From an uncultured Acholeplasmatales bacterium (GTDB lineage Bacteria; Bacillota_I; Bacilli_A; Acholeplasmatales; UBA5453), in contig CAKMJY010000056.1 in NCBI GenBank assembly GCA_927433595.1, positions 1 through 57,831 on the forward strand: a stretch of DNA of 57,831 nt. The letters are read 5' to 3'. The notes under the pieces were generated by a model that did no database searches, was not told the origin of the DNA, and saw only the letters and a program-made list of their open reading frames with translations. This document shows, one piece after another, positions 45,151 through 55,053 of this stretch. Position 1 is the first letter of the stretch. Each line of letters begins with the position of its first letter. Position numbers and translations under genes: made by a program.

Positions 45151-47208
45151 ATGTCCATATTAAAATATTTTAAAGACAATCAAACCCATTCATTTGATGA
45201 ACTTCAAGCTGTATCAAACTTAGATGTGATTACACTAACAGAAGCATTAGATGAATTGATTCATAAAAAAAGAATCGAATTTAAAGATGGTATTTACCAG
45301 TTAAAACATAATTATCGAATTGGTATCCTTGAAATCAAAAACCAAGGATTTGCCTTTTTACTTCAAAAAGAAGATGATTTATACATCTATGAAGAAGACC
45401 TAGGTTTAAGTTTAGATGGCGACCTTGTTTTAGTCCATGTTGGCAAAAACAATAAGGTTGTCGACGTATTAGAACGTACATTAAAGCAAATTGTCGTACA
45501 CGTGAAAAAGGTTAAAGAAACCATTTTGTTTTTACCAATTAAACCGTTTAGACTTCAAATCGAGGTTGTTAATACCGAACCATTTTTAGGTGGTGAGGTT
45601 TTATTGGTCGAATTTACCGAATTTGAAGGCAAAAAAGCAATTGCCAAAATCGTTAGTCATTTAGGATTTGAAACTGACCCAGGTATGGATATATTAGAGT
45701 TGGTTTACCAAGCCAACTGGCCATATGAGTTTAAACCAGAAACCCTAGAAGAAGCTGAGAAAGTCCAATCAGTAGATCAATCACCTAGAAGAACGGTTAA
45801 TGATGAATTAATCGTTACCATTGATGGTAAAGATGCTAAAGATTTAGACGATGCCGTCGCGCTTAAAAAAGATGGAACAGACTATATCTTATCTGTTCAT
45901 ATCGCCGATGTATCGGCTTATGTCAAACCAAATTCTTTTTTAGATCAAGAAGCATATGAAAGAACGACCTCTGTTTACTTAGCAGACCGTGTCATTCCAA
46001 TGTTACCTAGAAAATTATCCAATGATTTGTGTAGTTTAAATGCGGATACCTTAAAAAAATGTTTGAGTGTCACGATGAGATTAGATGCCTATGGTAATCC
46101 GATTTCTCACCAAATCGAACAAACGTGGGTTAAAGTGGATTACCGTTTAAACTATGATGAAGTCAATGAATTTTTAGACAATCAAGCGCCATTGGTTAAC
46201 CAAGACGTTGAAGAAATGATGCGTTTAATGTACCAACTATCTTATATCCTTGAACAAAAAAGAACTGCCCGTGGTTCGTTAAACTTTAAGACATTAGAAT
46301 TCAAATATGAAACCGATGATTTAGGGCATATCATTGATATTCACCCTTATGAAACCGGTAAAGGCCAAGCATTGATTGAATCATTCATGGTCTTAGCCAA
46401 TGAGACGGTATCGATGCATTTATCGTCACTCAATCTACCTTGTATATACCGTGTCCATGATAAACCAAACCCGGATAAATTACTACAAGTCATGTCAATG
46501 GTAAAAGACTTAGGGATAAAATTACCGAAACTGAACCATATTACACCAAAAACACTACAAAATATCATTAAAAAACTAGAAGGTAATCCCCTTGAATTGG
46601 TATTCCATACCATGTTTTTAAGGGCGATGCAAAAAGCGGAATATAGCGGAACCAATATCGGTCACTACGGCTTAGCTTCAACCTTCTATTCACACTTTAC
46701 ATCGCCAATTAGACGTTATCCAGACCTACTGTTACACCGATTGATTAGAGCATTTTTAATCGATACCGAAGGGTTCGATCAAAACTATGCTTACTATGAA
46801 TCTGCGATTGATGTGATTGCAGAAAGATGTTCTATTATGGAACGAAAGTCAGATGAACTTGAACGTGAAACCGATAAGTTAAAGACAACTCAGTTCATGG
46901 CCAATAAAGTCAATCAAGTGTTTGAAGCCGTGATTTCAAATGTCACCAAAGCAGGCTTGTTCATCAGACTGGATAACGGCATTGAAGGCTTATGTCCGAT
47001 TAGATTGATGAAAGATTATTATTACTTTGATGATAAGAATCTAAGTCTACAAGGAAAAGCATCTAGACAAACCTTTAAGCTGGGACAAACCGTTAAAGTA
47101 AAATTAAAAGACGTCGACTTAAAACTCCGTCAACTCACATTTGTGTTAAACGAGGAAAAATCATATGAAAGAAAAGATAGTCGCCCAAAACAAAAAGGCA
47201 AGGCATGA
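45151..47208 (+). CDS. rnr: Ribonuclease R
   Basis: This processive 3'-5' exoribonuclease has 685 residues. An N-terminal winged-helix and cold-shock region (about residues 1-200) precedes the RNB catalytic domain (about 220-550). That domain has the metal-binding aspartates in [10 protein letters not shown] and HIADVSAYV, the [14 protein letters not shown] motif and [15 protein letters not shown]-terminal S1 domain (about 590-670) follows. The ATG at 45151 is preferred to a TTG at 45139. smpB overlaps its end by 44 bases, the well-known RNase R-SmpB pairing in trans-translation. Confidence 0.95.
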   Translation: MSILKYFKDNQTHSFDELQAVSNLDVITLTEALDELIHKKRIEFKDGIYQLKHNYRIGILEIKNQGFAFLLQKEDDLYIYEEDLGLSLDGDLVLVHVGKNNKVVDVLERTLKQIVVHVKKVKETILFLPIKPFRLQIEVVNTEPFLGGEVLLVEFTEFEGKKAIAKIVSHLGFETDPGMDILELVYQANWPYEFKPETLEEAEKVQSVDQSPRRTVNDELIVTIDGKDAKDLDDAVALKKDGTDYILSVHIADVSAYVKPNSFLDQEAYERTTSVYLADRVIPMLPRKLSNDLCSLNADTLKKCLSVTMRLDAYGNPISHQIEQTWVKVDYRLNYDEVNEFLDNQAPLVNQDVEEMMRLMYQLSYILEQKRTARGSLNFKTLEFKYETDDLGHIIDIHPYETGKGQALIESFMVLANETVSMHLSSLNLPCIYRVHDKPNPDKLLQVMSMVKDLGIKLPKLNHITPKTLQNIIKKLEGNPLELVFHTMFLRAMQKAEYSGTNIGHYGLASTFYSHFTSPIRRYPDLLLHRLIRAFLIDTEGFDQNYAYYESAIDVIAERCSIMERKSDELERETDKLKTTQFMANKVNQVFEAVISNVTKAGLFIRLDNGIEGLCPIRLMKDYYYFDDKNLSLQGKASRQTFKLGQTVKVKLKDVDLKLRQLTFVLNEEKSYERKDSRPKQKGKA

Positions 47209-47629
47209 TTACTTCATAGAACAAACCTATGAAGCAGGCTTGCAGTTAAAAGGCACAGAAATTAAATCCATCAGACAAAGTAAAGCAAACATCAATGATG
47301 CGTTTGTAACGATCAAAAGCGGTGAAATCTTTGTTGTGAATATGCACATTGCCCAATATGATCATGGCAATCTTTTTAACCATGAAGAAACCAGAACTAG
47401 AAAGCTATTGATGCATAAAAAAGAAATACTTAAATTAGAATCCAAGTCTAAAGAGGACGGATTTACATTAATACCACTAAAACTTTATATCAACGAAGGC
47501 TTAGCAAAACTTGAAATCGCGGTTGCAAAAGGTAAAAAGCTTTATGACAAGCGCGAAGATTTGAAAGAGAAAGACGCTCAAAGACATATTAAAAAAACGT
47601 TGAAGGAAGCGTTTAGACGTGAAACCTAA
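47165..47629 (+). CDS. smpB: SsrA-binding protein SmpB
   Basis: SmpB carries tmRNA to stalled ribosomes. It has 154 residues and the conserved start [24 protein letters not shown]-type segment, the LLMHKKEI loop, [33 protein letters not shown] and the basic C-terminal tail [14 protein letters not shown], which reaches into the decoding centre. It starts inside rnr with GAGGA upstream, and its stop overlaps the next gene. The tmRNA gene (ssrA) itself is not in the window. Confidence 0.97.
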   Translation: MKEKIVAQNKKARHDYFIEQTYEAGLQLKGTEIKSIRQSKANINDAFVTIKSGEIFVVNMHIAQYDHGNLFNHEETRTRKLLMHKKEILKLESKSKEDGFTLIPLKLYINEGLAKLEIAVAKGKKLYDKREDLKEKDAQRHIKKTLKEAFRRET

Positions 47630-48623
47630 AGTTGGATTGATGCTTGGTGGTGGCGGCGCAAAGGGTGGCTACCAAGTTGGTGTCATTCGTGCCCTTCAGG
47701 AAGCTAAACTTGTTGATCATATTGATGTGATTGCCGGTACATCCATTGGCGCAATCAATGGTTTGTTGTTAGCCAGTCTCGAATCAACCGATAAGTTATC
47801 AGAAGTATGGCGTTATGCACAGTCAAAAAACATCTATAAACAAGGCTTTACAAGACTAAAAACAGACCGTGAAGGGCTATATAGTCTAGACATATTAAGA
47901 GATGTTTTTAACCACTATATTGATCCTAAAAAGATTAGAAATGCAAAAATTGATGTATACGCTGTTGCTGCTAAAATCATCGATCCAAAAAAGATTGCAT
48001 CACAAATCAGAAAAGACAACCATGAAAAAGTTGTATTTCACGTGAATAAACATCAAACCCCATTTGAACCAGTCATCGCGAGTGCATCGATTCCCCTATT
48101 CTTTGGGACAACTTATATCGATAACGAGCCTTACGTCGATGGTGGGGTCATTGACAACAATCCAATTGATGTATTGGTTGACCAAGGGTGTGACATCATT
48201 CTAGCAGTCCCACTCGATTATAATTTTGATGTTAGACCGTATACGAATCGTAATATACTAATCGTGAATTTAACCGACTTATCGGTATTTTCTTCTAAAC
48301 CCATTCAAGATGCCTATGACATCATCCGGTTTACTGAAGATGCACTAACAGAAAGACAGAACTACGGTTACTTAGCAGCCAAGGAAGTCATTCAAAAATT
48401 AAGAACCTTGGGCTTCTTAAAAAAAGGGATGTTTGGCTTTAATGAAAATTTTAGATCACCAGAACGCTTTACCTATGTGGATGTACCAATGGATACATAC
48501 GATAAGATTAAGGCGTCCAATCAAGAACGTCATATTCCCAGAAGAGAGTCTAAGAAAAGGGCCTCTATACAACATAAAATTATTGAAAGAATAAGTAGAG
48601 GTAATAAAGATGGCAATAGTTGA
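47619..48623 (+). CDS. Patatin-like phospholipase
   Basis: This 334-residue lipid acyl hydrolase uses a Ser-Asp dyad. It has the oxyanion glycine loop [13 protein letters not shown] (about residues 8-20), the nucleophile in GTSIGAING (about 40-48) and the dyad Asp in DGGVIDNNP (about 173-181). The C-terminal part is basic. The start is a GTG at 47619 overlapping smpB by 11 bases, with GAAGGAAG upstream. Patatins deacylate phospholipids or lysolipids; in a wall-less bacterium membrane turnover or host-lipid use is plausible, but this is inference. Confidence 0.9.
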   Translation: MKPKVGLMLGGGGAKGGYQVGVIRALQEAKLVDHIDVIAGTSIGAINGLLLASLESTDKLSEVWRYAQSKNIYKQGFTRLKTDREGLYSLDILRDVFNHYIDPKKIRNAKIDVYAVAAKIIDPKKIASQIRKDNHEKVVFHVNKHQTPFEPVIASASIPLFFGTTYIDNEPYVDGGVIDNNPIDVLVDQGCDIILAVPLDYNFDVRPYTNRNILIVNLTDLSVFSSKPIQDAYDIIRFTEDALTERQNYGYLAAKEVIQKLRTLGFLKKGMFGFNENFRSPERFTYVDVPMDTYDKIKASNQERHIPRRESKKRASIQHKIIERISRGNKDGNS

Positions 48624-49482
48624 GTTTTTACAACAGTTTTCAAATCCAGTATTAGACTGGGTCATGCGTATCATCACAGAGTTTGGTGATCAATATTTCT
48701 TCATTTTATTATCCGCTGTGATTTACTGGACAGTCGATAAGAAATTCGGATTTAGATTTATGATTGCCTTTTTGGGTAGTGCATTTATCAATGGCGGCCT
48801 AAAGGCAATGACCAATAAGCCAAGACCATATCAAGATGGCGCAAGAGCCATCTTACAAGAAACACATGGGTCATCCATGCCATCAGGTCATGCACAATCT
48901 GCAGGGGCAATTGGCATCAACTTATGGAATGAATATTATTATGCCAAATGGGTTAGAGTCGCCATGATTTTATTGGTGATTTTAGTCCCACTTTCAAGGG
49001 TATACTTAGGACAGCATTACTTGATAGATGTAGTGGTTGGACTAGCCTTAGGGTTATTCTTAGGTAGTTTATTCATGTTTTTACTGGGTGTGGGCAATCC
49101 AAATAAAGAACACATCAGAGCGCTTTATCCAATCCCATTACTTATCATATTGATGTTTTTTGTCAAACAAGAACCTTTATTTGTTGCCGGTGGTGCTTAT
49201 ATGGGTTTAAGTGTGGGTTATTATATTGAGAAACTTTATGTCAAATCCAAAGTTTCTGCACCGGTGATGATTCAAATCATTAAAGTTGTGGTTGGTATCT
49301 TGGTGGCATTACTCATTAAAGAAGGGTTAAAGTTTGTGTTCCCTTATAGTGCAAACGTCGACGTTGACCCAACCAATTTAGATTTATTCCTCGATTTCGT
49401 GCGTTACTTCTTGATTGCAATCTGGGCATCTTTAGGCTTAATGTACGTCAACAAAAAAGTATTGGGTGACAAGGTTAAATGA
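48610..49482 (+). CDS. PAP2 family membrane phosphatase
   Basis: This 290-residue integral membrane enzyme has about seven hydrophobic segments. The three-part PAP2 signature is complete: K-PRPYQ in TNKPRPYQD (about residues 72-80), PSGHAQS (about 96-102) and SRVYLGQHYLIDV (about 137-149). It should dephosphorylate a lipid phosphate such as phosphatidate or a polyprenyl diphosphate. It overlaps the patatin gene by 14 bases and the CotH gene by 4, so the three envelope genes are co-expressed. AGAGG precedes the ATG. Confidence 0.92.
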   Translation: MAIVEFLQQFSNPVLDWVMRIITEFGDQYFFILLSAVIYWTVDKKFGFRFMIAFLGSAFINGGLKAMTNKPRPYQDGARAILQETHGSSMPSGHAQSAGAIGINLWNEYYYAKWVRVAMILLVILVPLSRVYLGQHYLIDVVVGLALGLFLGSLFMFLLGVGNPNKEHIRALYPIPLLIILMFFVKQEPLFVAGGAYMGLSVGYYIEKLYVKSKVSAPVMIQIIKVVVGILVALLIKEGLKFVFPYSANVDVDPTNLDLFLDFVRYFLIAIWASLGLMYVNKKVLGDKVK

Positions 49483-50921
49483 AGAAGTTAATTAGTAGTT
49501 TATTATTGGTCTTATTCATCGTTGGGTGTGATGAGGTAATCATTCCACCAGTGGATGAACCAATCATCGATAACCCTGTCGTAGAACCAACACCAATCGA
49601 TGAGAATTATAGCCGTTTATTTGACCGTGATGTAGAAAAAATATTCACGATTGACATCTCGCAAACAGAATTTAATAAACTAGACCAATACATGGTGTCA
49701 TATAGAAATCAGTTCGGCAATTATAAAACCGATCAAGTGGTATCCGGGAAGCTCACCTACGAAGATGACCTAGGTACCGTGATACTCGATAACATTGCTT
49801 TTAGAGCAAGAGGGAACACCTCACGCGTTAGGTTAGTTAACGATGATCAATCCTGGAATCCATCCCACTATAAAGTGTATTTCGATAAGCCACTATATTT
49901 AGATGAAACAAGTGAAGCCTATCAAGCGATTGATAAAAGAAGTGCGTTTGGCGTTTCCGAATTAAACTTTAAATATAACCGAAACGGTGAATCATCTTAT
50001 GTGGCAGAACGTTACAGTTACGAGTTATTCGATGATTTTGGCGTTTTAGCACCCAAAGTTACACACGCAAAAGTTTATTTAAAAATAGGCGCAAAGAAAA
50101 TGTATATGGGTATTTATAACGTCATCGAATCCATCGATAAAGATTTTCTTAAAAAAAGAATCAATGAAAACGATGGCGACTTGTACAAATCACTTTGGCA
50201 ACAATTTGGTCCAGCGACCTTAGAGGATAACTATCCCGAAGGCGCAATGGGCCTTAAGAACGAACTCGATAATTATTTCCCTGCTTATGACCTAAAGACC
50301 AATAAGACCGATAACACCCATCAAAATTTAAAAACACTCATCACCATGTTAAATGATCTCGATGGAAAATACTTCGAATCATACATCGAATCCAATTTCG
50401 AGGTAGATCAATTAATTAGATATTTAGCAGTAGGTGTCTTGATTGGCAATCCAGATGATTATAGGGCGATGGGCAATAATTATTATCTATATCAAAATAG
50501 TGAGACATTGAAGTGGCAAATCATTCCATATGACTATGACCACAGTTTAGGTCAAGGTTGGGATGGTGCACCGATATTCTCCAATTATACAATCGGATCT
50601 GACATATATGCATGGGGCAATTTAAATAGTCATATGCTTGGCCGTGACGTTAATCATCCGTTGGTGGACAAAATTTTAAAAATAGAAAAATACCAACTAT
50701 TATATGAAGCTTACTTAAAAGAATTATTAGACAATCATTTCACGTTTGAATCCTATAAAACCTTGTTTGAAACGGTGATGGATTTATATTTGAATGACGA
50801 TGAAACTGGCTTAATCAAAGTCCCATTTGGACTTAGAGGTCAATCTTATTTTGAAGGCAAGAGAACTGATGTCTTAAGTCAATTAGAATATTATCAAAAC
50901 AATCCATCTAAAAGACCATAA
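49479..50921 (+). CDS. CotH kinase family lipoprotein
   Basis: A lipoprotein signal (LLVLFIVGC, Cys near residue 17) and a Pro-rich spacer are followed by a CotH-type kinase domain (about 45-470). It shows FTIDISQTEFNKL, the RARGNTSR motif, YKVYFDKPLY-type strand, MGIYNVIESIDKDFLKKR, GNNYYLYQN and the acidic IPYDYDHSLGQGWDG. In Bacillus, CotH phosphorylates spore-coat proteins; here the cell has no spores or wall, and the domain faces outward on a lipid anchor. It is the last gene of the rnr operon, overlapping PAP2 by 4 bases. Its substrate is unknown. Confidence 0.85.
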   Translation: MKKLISSLLLVLFIVGCDEVIIPPVDEPIIDNPVVEPTPIDENYSRLFDRDVEKIFTIDISQTEFNKLDQYMVSYRNQFGNYKTDQVVSGKLTYEDDLGTVILDNIAFRARGNTSRVRLVNDDQSWNPSHYKVYFDKPLYLDETSEAYQAIDKRSAFGVSELNFKYNRNGESSYVAERYSYELFDDFGVLAPKVTHAKVYLKIGAKKMYMGIYNVIESIDKDFLKKRINENDGDLYKSLWQQFGPATLEDNYPEGAMGLKNELDNYFPAYDLKTNKTDNTHQNLKTLITMLNDLDGKYFESYIESNFEVDQLIRYLAVGVLIGNPDDYRAMGNNYYLYQNSETLKWQIIPYDYDHSLGQGWDGAPIFSNYTIGSDIYAWGNLNSHMLGRDVNHPLVDKILKIEKYQLLYEAYLKELLDNHFTFESYKTLFETVMDLYLNDDETGLIKVPFGLRGQSYFEGKRTDVLSQLEYYQNNPSKRP

Positions 50922-50927
50922 TTTCAC

Positions 50928-50955
50928 TTGTAAAAAATAGGGATTATGTTAAAAT
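50928..50955 (+). promoter_or_regulatory. Promoter of the alaS T-box operon
   Basis: TTGTAA (50928-50933), 16 bases and the extended -10 TGTTAAAAT (50947-50955) lie just upstream of the T-box leader. Confidence 0.7.
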
Positions 50956-50961
50956 ATCATA

Positions 50962-51170
50962 TATAGCGATGAACAAGCTGAGTAATTGAATGTATCTATA
51001 AAGAGAGGTTACGGTTGGTGTGAGTAACTTAGATTCAACAATGAAGCTACTTGGGAGCAAAGGTAAGTCGGCCATAACGATAAATTAAGGGCTAGTGTTT
51101 AGACGCTAGAACTAAGGTGGTACCGCGATTATGTCGTCCTTAGGAATATCAATTCTTAAGGACTTTTTTT
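50962..51170 (+). promoter_or_regulatory. Alanine T-box riboswitch with terminator
   Basis: The leader has a Stem I with AGTA (about 50981-50984) and a likely specifier codon GCT (51046-51048, Ala) followed by A. The canonical T-box AAGGTGGTACCGCG (51114-51127) is present, with a terminator GTCCTTA...TAAGGAC (51136-51163) followed by seven T. Uncharged tRNA-Ala should pair with the T-box, form the antiterminator and switch on alaS. Confidence 0.94.
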
Positions 51171-51182
51171 ATGGAGGTATGT

Positions 51183-53783
51183 ATGCGATACATGACAGCA
51201 AAAGAAATTAGAGAAACATGGTTATCATTTTTTGAATCAAAAGGACATAAAATCGAACCATCATCCTCATTAATACCGATGGGTGATAAGACGTTATTAT
51301 GGATCAACGCTGGGGTTGCCCCACTTAAGAAGTATTTTGATGGGTCTGCAATTCCACCAAAACCACGCTTAACGAATATTCAAAAGTGTATTCGTACGAA
51401 TGACATTGATAACGTAGGTAAAACAGCTAGACACCACACATTCTTTGAAATGCTTGGGAATTTTTCCATTGGCGATTACTTCAAAGCAGAAGCCATTGAA
51501 TATGGATTTGAACTGTTAACCAGCGACAAATATTTTGGATTCCCAGTTGAAAAATTATATATGACTTACTATCCAGATGATGTGGTAGCAAGAGATAAAT
51601 GGTTATCACTTGGGGTTGAAGCATCCCACTTAATCCCACTTGAATCTAACTTCTGGGAAATTGGCGAAGGTCCATCTGGTCCGGATACGGAAATCTATTA
51701 TGATAGAGGCGAATCTTACGATAGCCGCGGTAAAGAATTGATTGAACAAGATTTGGATAACGAACGGTTCATCGAAATCTGGAATATCGTGTTTTCCCAA
51801 TACAATGCCAAACCAGGGACACCACGAAAAGACTATAAAGAATTACCAAATAAAAACATCGATACAGGTGCAGGTTTAGAACGCTTTGCCTGTGTCATTC
51901 AAGGGACTAAAACCAACTTCGAAACCGATTTGTTCATGCCAATCATCTCTAAGGTAGAAACATTATCGGGTGTTAAATATGATGGTCAAATGGCATTTAA
52001 AGTCATTGCAGACCACATCAAGACCTTATCGATGGCCATCGCCGATGGTGCGATTTTATCGAATGAAGGTAGAGGTTACGTGTTAAGAAGATTATTAAGA
52101 CGTGCTACAAAATATGGTAAAAAATTAGGATTAAATGACGCCTTCTTACACCTACTAGTCGATGATGTCATCGACATCATGGCACCATTTTATCCAAACG
52201 TTTTACAAAACGAAAAAATGGTTAAACGTGTCATTTTATCGGAAGAAAATAAATTCTTAGAAACGTTATCACTTGGTGAAAAACACTTACTTGAAGCGTT
52301 AGAAAAAACAACTGTTTTATCCAAAGAAGATGCCTTTAAACTCTATGATACTTACGGGTTCCCAATCGAATTAACGATTGAATTATCCGAAGAACACGGC
52401 AAGCAAGTGGATACAGAAGGTTTTTATGAATTGATGGAAAAACAAAAAGAGTTATCAAGAGCTAACCGTAACCAAACCGGTTCGATGAAAGTCCAAGAAG
52501 CCCTTTATTTGGCATTTAAAGAACCATCCTTATTCATCGGTTATGAAACATTTGAGTCAAGAAGCCAAGTCATCAAAGTATTTGAAAAAGGCATAGTCTT
52601 AGATGAAACGCCATTTTACGCGACCATGGGTGGACAAGTTGCCGATAAAGGTACGATCAATGGCTATGATGTCTTAGATGTCGTCAAGCTACCTAATGGC
52701 CAATCGTTACATGTGGTGGAAGCATCATTTGATGAAGGCGAAATGGTAATTGCGAAAGTCGATATGAGTCATAGAGACCCAATTTGTATGAACCATACTG
52801 CGACCCATTTATTACATAAAGCACTCAAAGTCATTTTAGGTGACCATGTCAACCAACAAGGTTCACAAGTTACCAAAGAAGCGCTACGTTTCGACTTTAA
52901 TAACTATGAAGCACTCTCCAAAGAAGAATTATTGAGAATTGAAGCAGTCGTCAACGAAGCCATCTTAATGGGCTTTGATGTGGTTACCAAAGAAATGCCA
53001 ATCGATGACGCTAAAAAACTAGGTGCCATGGCTTTATTCGGTGAAAAATACCATGACATCGTGAGAGTCGTTGACATCGGTGGGTATTCCATTGAATTAT
53101 GTGGGGGTACACACGTCAAAAATGTGAAACAAATTAAACAATTTGCGATTGCATCCTATGAGTCTATCGGATCAGGTATTTACCGTATTGAAGCGGTAAC
53201 TGGTCACGTCTTAGAAGACATTAAACCATACTTGAAGCCTCATTTTGATGAGGTTATAACCTTAGAATCAAAAAGAGATCGTCTCTTAGAAGAGATTCAT
53301 TCAATTGACAAATCCTATGACTTTGACTACAAACAAAAACCACATTTAATGGGATCATATCTTGATTTCATTAACATCAGAGGTTATATTGAATCCATCA
53401 AAGAAGACAACAAGCAATTAGAGAAGAGCGTTCTACAACTTAAACAAAAACAAGCGTTAACCAATTTAGACCAATACATCAAACAAGATAGCTTACATCA
53501 AGTGGTCATTGTAAAAGATTTTGATAAAGACGTATTAAAACAACTCGTCGATGCAATCTATGATAAAATAAAAGCAGAAGCAGTATGCTTAATCAATGAA
53601 ACCGATGATAAGTTGATGTATCTATGCAAAACCAATCAATTAGATGCGAAAAAGATGATCCAAAAAGCCGCATCCGTATCAAATGGTTCTGGTGGTGGTA
53701 GACCTGATTTCGCACAAGGTGGGACATCAGATAAATCTAAACTACAAGCGATTATTGCATCTTTCGAGGAGTGGTTTAATTGA
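51183..53783 (+). CDS. alaS: Alanyl-tRNA synthetase
   Basis: This enzyme charges tRNA-Ala and edits mischarged Ser/Gly. The aminoacylation domain (about residues 1-240) has FFESKGHKIEPSSSL and TRHHTFFEMLGNFSIGDYF-like (ARHHTFFEMLGN) class II motifs. The editing domain has HTATHLLHKAL and the zinc-binding CGGTHV. The C-Ala domain ends with GGGRPDFAQGG. It has 866 residues. The start at 51183 has GGAGGT at 51173-51178, while an in-frame ATG at 51171 overlaps that site. A T-box controls it, and the downstream ruvX overlaps it. Confidence 0.97.
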   Translation: MRYMTAKEIRETWLSFFESKGHKIEPSSSLIPMGDKTLLWINAGVAPLKKYFDGSAIPPKPRLTNIQKCIRTNDIDNVGKTARHHTFFEMLGNFSIGDYFKAEAIEYGFELLTSDKYFGFPVEKLYMTYYPDDVVARDKWLSLGVEASHLIPLESNFWEIGEGPSGPDTEIYYDRGESYDSRGKELIEQDLDNERFIEIWNIVFSQYNAKPGTPRKDYKELPNKNIDTGAGLERFACVIQGTKTNFETDLFMPIISKVETLSGVKYDGQMAFKVIADHIKTLSMAIADGAILSNEGRGYVLRRLLRRATKYGKKLGLNDAFLHLLVDDVIDIMAPFYPNVLQNEKMVKRVILSEENKFLETLSLGEKHLLEALEKTTVLSKEDAFKLYDTYGFPIELTIELSEEHGKQVDTEGFYELMEKQKELSRANRNQTGSMKVQEALYLAFKEPSLFIGYETFESRSQVIKVFEKGIVLDETPFYATMGGQVADKGTINGYDVLDVVKLPNGQSLHVVEASFDEGEMVIAKVDMSHRDPICMNHTATHLLHKALKVILGDHVNQQGSQVTKEALRFDFNNYEALSKEELLRIEAVVNEAILMGFDVVTKEMPIDDAKKLGAMALFGEKYHDIVRVVDIGGYSIELCGGTHVKNVKQIKQFAIASYESIGSGIYRIEAVTGHVLEDIKPYLKPHFDEVITLESKRDRLLEEIHSIDKSYDFDYKQKPHLMGSYLDFINIRGYIESIKEDNKQLEKSVLQLKQKQALTNLDQYIKQDSLHQVVIVKDFDKDVLKQLVDAIYDKIKAEAVCLINETDDKLMYLCKTNQLDAKKMIQKAASVSNGSGGGRPDFAQGGTSDKSKLQAIIASFEEWFN

Positions 53784-54196
53784 TTTATATTGGCTTAGAT
53801 TTAGGTGAAAAAACACTCGGGATATCAAGAAGCGATTCTGGTATCATTGCCCAAGCCATTAGCACGTATCGGTTTTATGAAAACCATTATGAAGATGCAG
53901 CCGACTATATTTCAAAATATATCCAAGCAGAATTCGTAGATGTGGTGATACTAGGCTACCCTAAGCACATGAATAACGACATCGGGATTCGTGCCAAAAT
54001 TAGTGAAGATTTTAAAGCCATGATTGAGAGTAAAACCCAAGCCAAAGTGGTATTATGGGATGAGAGGTTATCGACATTCCAAGCGAAAAACCATATGGCT
54101 GAAATGGGTTTTAAACGTGATAAACAAAAAAAGAAAAAAGACGAAATGGCGGCGCAAGTTATACTACAAAGCTATTTAGACAACAAAGGAGCGTAA
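53780..54196 (+). CDS. ruvX: Putative Holliday junction resolvase RuvX (YqgF)
   Basis: This 138-residue RNase H-fold protein has the motifs IGLDLGEKTLGIS (about residues 3-15), ILGYPKHMN and LWDERLSTFQA, with the acidic catalytic residues, and a basic C-terminus. YqgF proteins also act in 16S rRNA processing. The start is a TTG at 53780 overlapping the alaS TGA, supported by GAGGAGTGG. The order alaS-ruvX-DUF1292 is conserved in Firmicutes. Confidence 0.93.
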   Translation: MIYIGLDLGEKTLGISRSDSGIIAQAISTYRFYENHYEDAADYISKYIQAEFVDVVILGYPKHMNNDIGIRAKISEDFKAMIESKTQAKVVLWDERLSTFQAKNHMAEMGFKRDKQKKKKDEMAAQVILQSYLDNKGA

Positions 54197-54197
54197 C

Positions 54198-54494
54198 ATG
54201 GATGAAAACAAATTAACCATCATATTAGATGGTGAAGAAGTCATGTGTGATATATTATTTACACACTTTAGCGAACAATACGAGAAGAATTATGTCGTAT
54301 TTCAATTTTCTGACCGCGACGAAATTAGTGCGGCAGTATTCGTAGAAACTGAAAATGGAGAAGGCTTTTTTGAGGATGTGCAAACCGAAGAAGAATGGGA
54401 AATGCTCGATGAACTATTAGAAAATTACTTAGGTGATGATAGTGAAGAAGATGACCAAGATGACGACGATGCACTGGATGACGAAAGAGCTTAA
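54198..54494 (+). CDS. DUF1292 (YrzB-like) protein
   Basis: This 98-residue acidic protein has the DUF1292 pattern LTIILDGEEVMCDILFTF-like N-terminus (about residues 5-22), YVVFQFSDRDEISAAVF and EEEWEMLDELL. The tail is almost wholly Asp/Glu. It starts one base after ruvX, as yrzB does in Bacillus. Its 3' end is shared with the start of trmR. The function is unknown. Confidence 0.9.
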   Translation: MDENKLTIILDGEEVMCDILFTHFSEQYEKNYVVFQFSDRDEISAAVFVETENGEGFFEDVQTEEEWEMLDELLENYLGDDSEEDDQDDDDALDDERA

Positions 54495-55053
54495 AGCACT
54501 ACAATTAAAAGCCCAAAACGATAACATACCAATCCTATCTAACGATGGGCTTTTATTTTTGGTTGAAACCATTAAACGCAAAAAGGCGAGCAGTGTCTTA
54601 GAAATCGGTACAGCAACCGGATTTAGCGCCATTGCCATCGCTTTATTAACCGGTGTGACGGTTACCTCTGTCGAACGCGATGAGGTTAGGTATCTAGAAG
54701 CCGTCAACAACGTTAAAGCGTTTGGATTAGAAGACAAAATCACCTTGATTTTAAAAGATGCACTTGAGATAGACATCCAAGAAACTTTTGACTGTTTATT
54801 CATTGATGCGGCCAAAGCCCAATATGAAAAGTTCTTCAATAAATTCGAACCAAATGTATCAAAAAATGGGTTTATCATCACAGATAACCTCAATTTCCAT
54901 AACTTAGACATCAACAAAGTTTCAAGAAGCACACGACATTTGATCAAAAGACTAACGTCATTTAAAGCATTTTTAAAAGACAACCAAGCGTTTGATACCA
55001 CATTTTCAGACATTGGTGATGGTATGAGTGTTTCAGAAAGGATCCAAAAATGA
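54478..55053 (+). CDS. trmR: tRNA 5-hydroxyuridine methyltransferase TrmR (YrrM)
   Basis: This class I SAM-dependent methyltransferase has 191 residues. Motif I is VLEIGTATGFSAIAIAL (about residues 27-43), followed by VERDEVRYLEAVNNV and FDCLFIDAAKAQYEKFF with the metal-binding aspartates of the catechol-O-methyltransferase-like group, then ITDNLNFHN. In Bacillus, YrrM (TrmR) methylates 5-hydroxyuridine 34 of tRNA to 5-methoxyuridine, and here it is next to the genes that make 5-hydroxyuridine. The exact start is uncertain: ATG at 54478 is chosen, overlapping DUF1292 by 17 bases, with ATG at 54469 as alternative. Confidence 0.88.
   Translation: MTKELKALQLKAQNDNIPILSNDGLLFLVETIKRKKASSVLEIGTATGFSAIAIALLTGVTVTSVERDEVRYLEAVNNVKAFGLEDKITLILKDALEIDIQETFDCLFIDAAKAQYEKFFNKFEPNVSKNGFIITDNLNFHNLDINKVSRSTRHLIKRLTSFKAFLKDNQAFDTTFSDIGDGMSVSERIQK

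Noticed and set aside
54429-55013. Long minus-strand frame opposite trmR
   Set aside because: It lies fully opposite a clear methyltransferase gene with all SAM motifs in an overlapping operon, and its own translation shows no family pattern.
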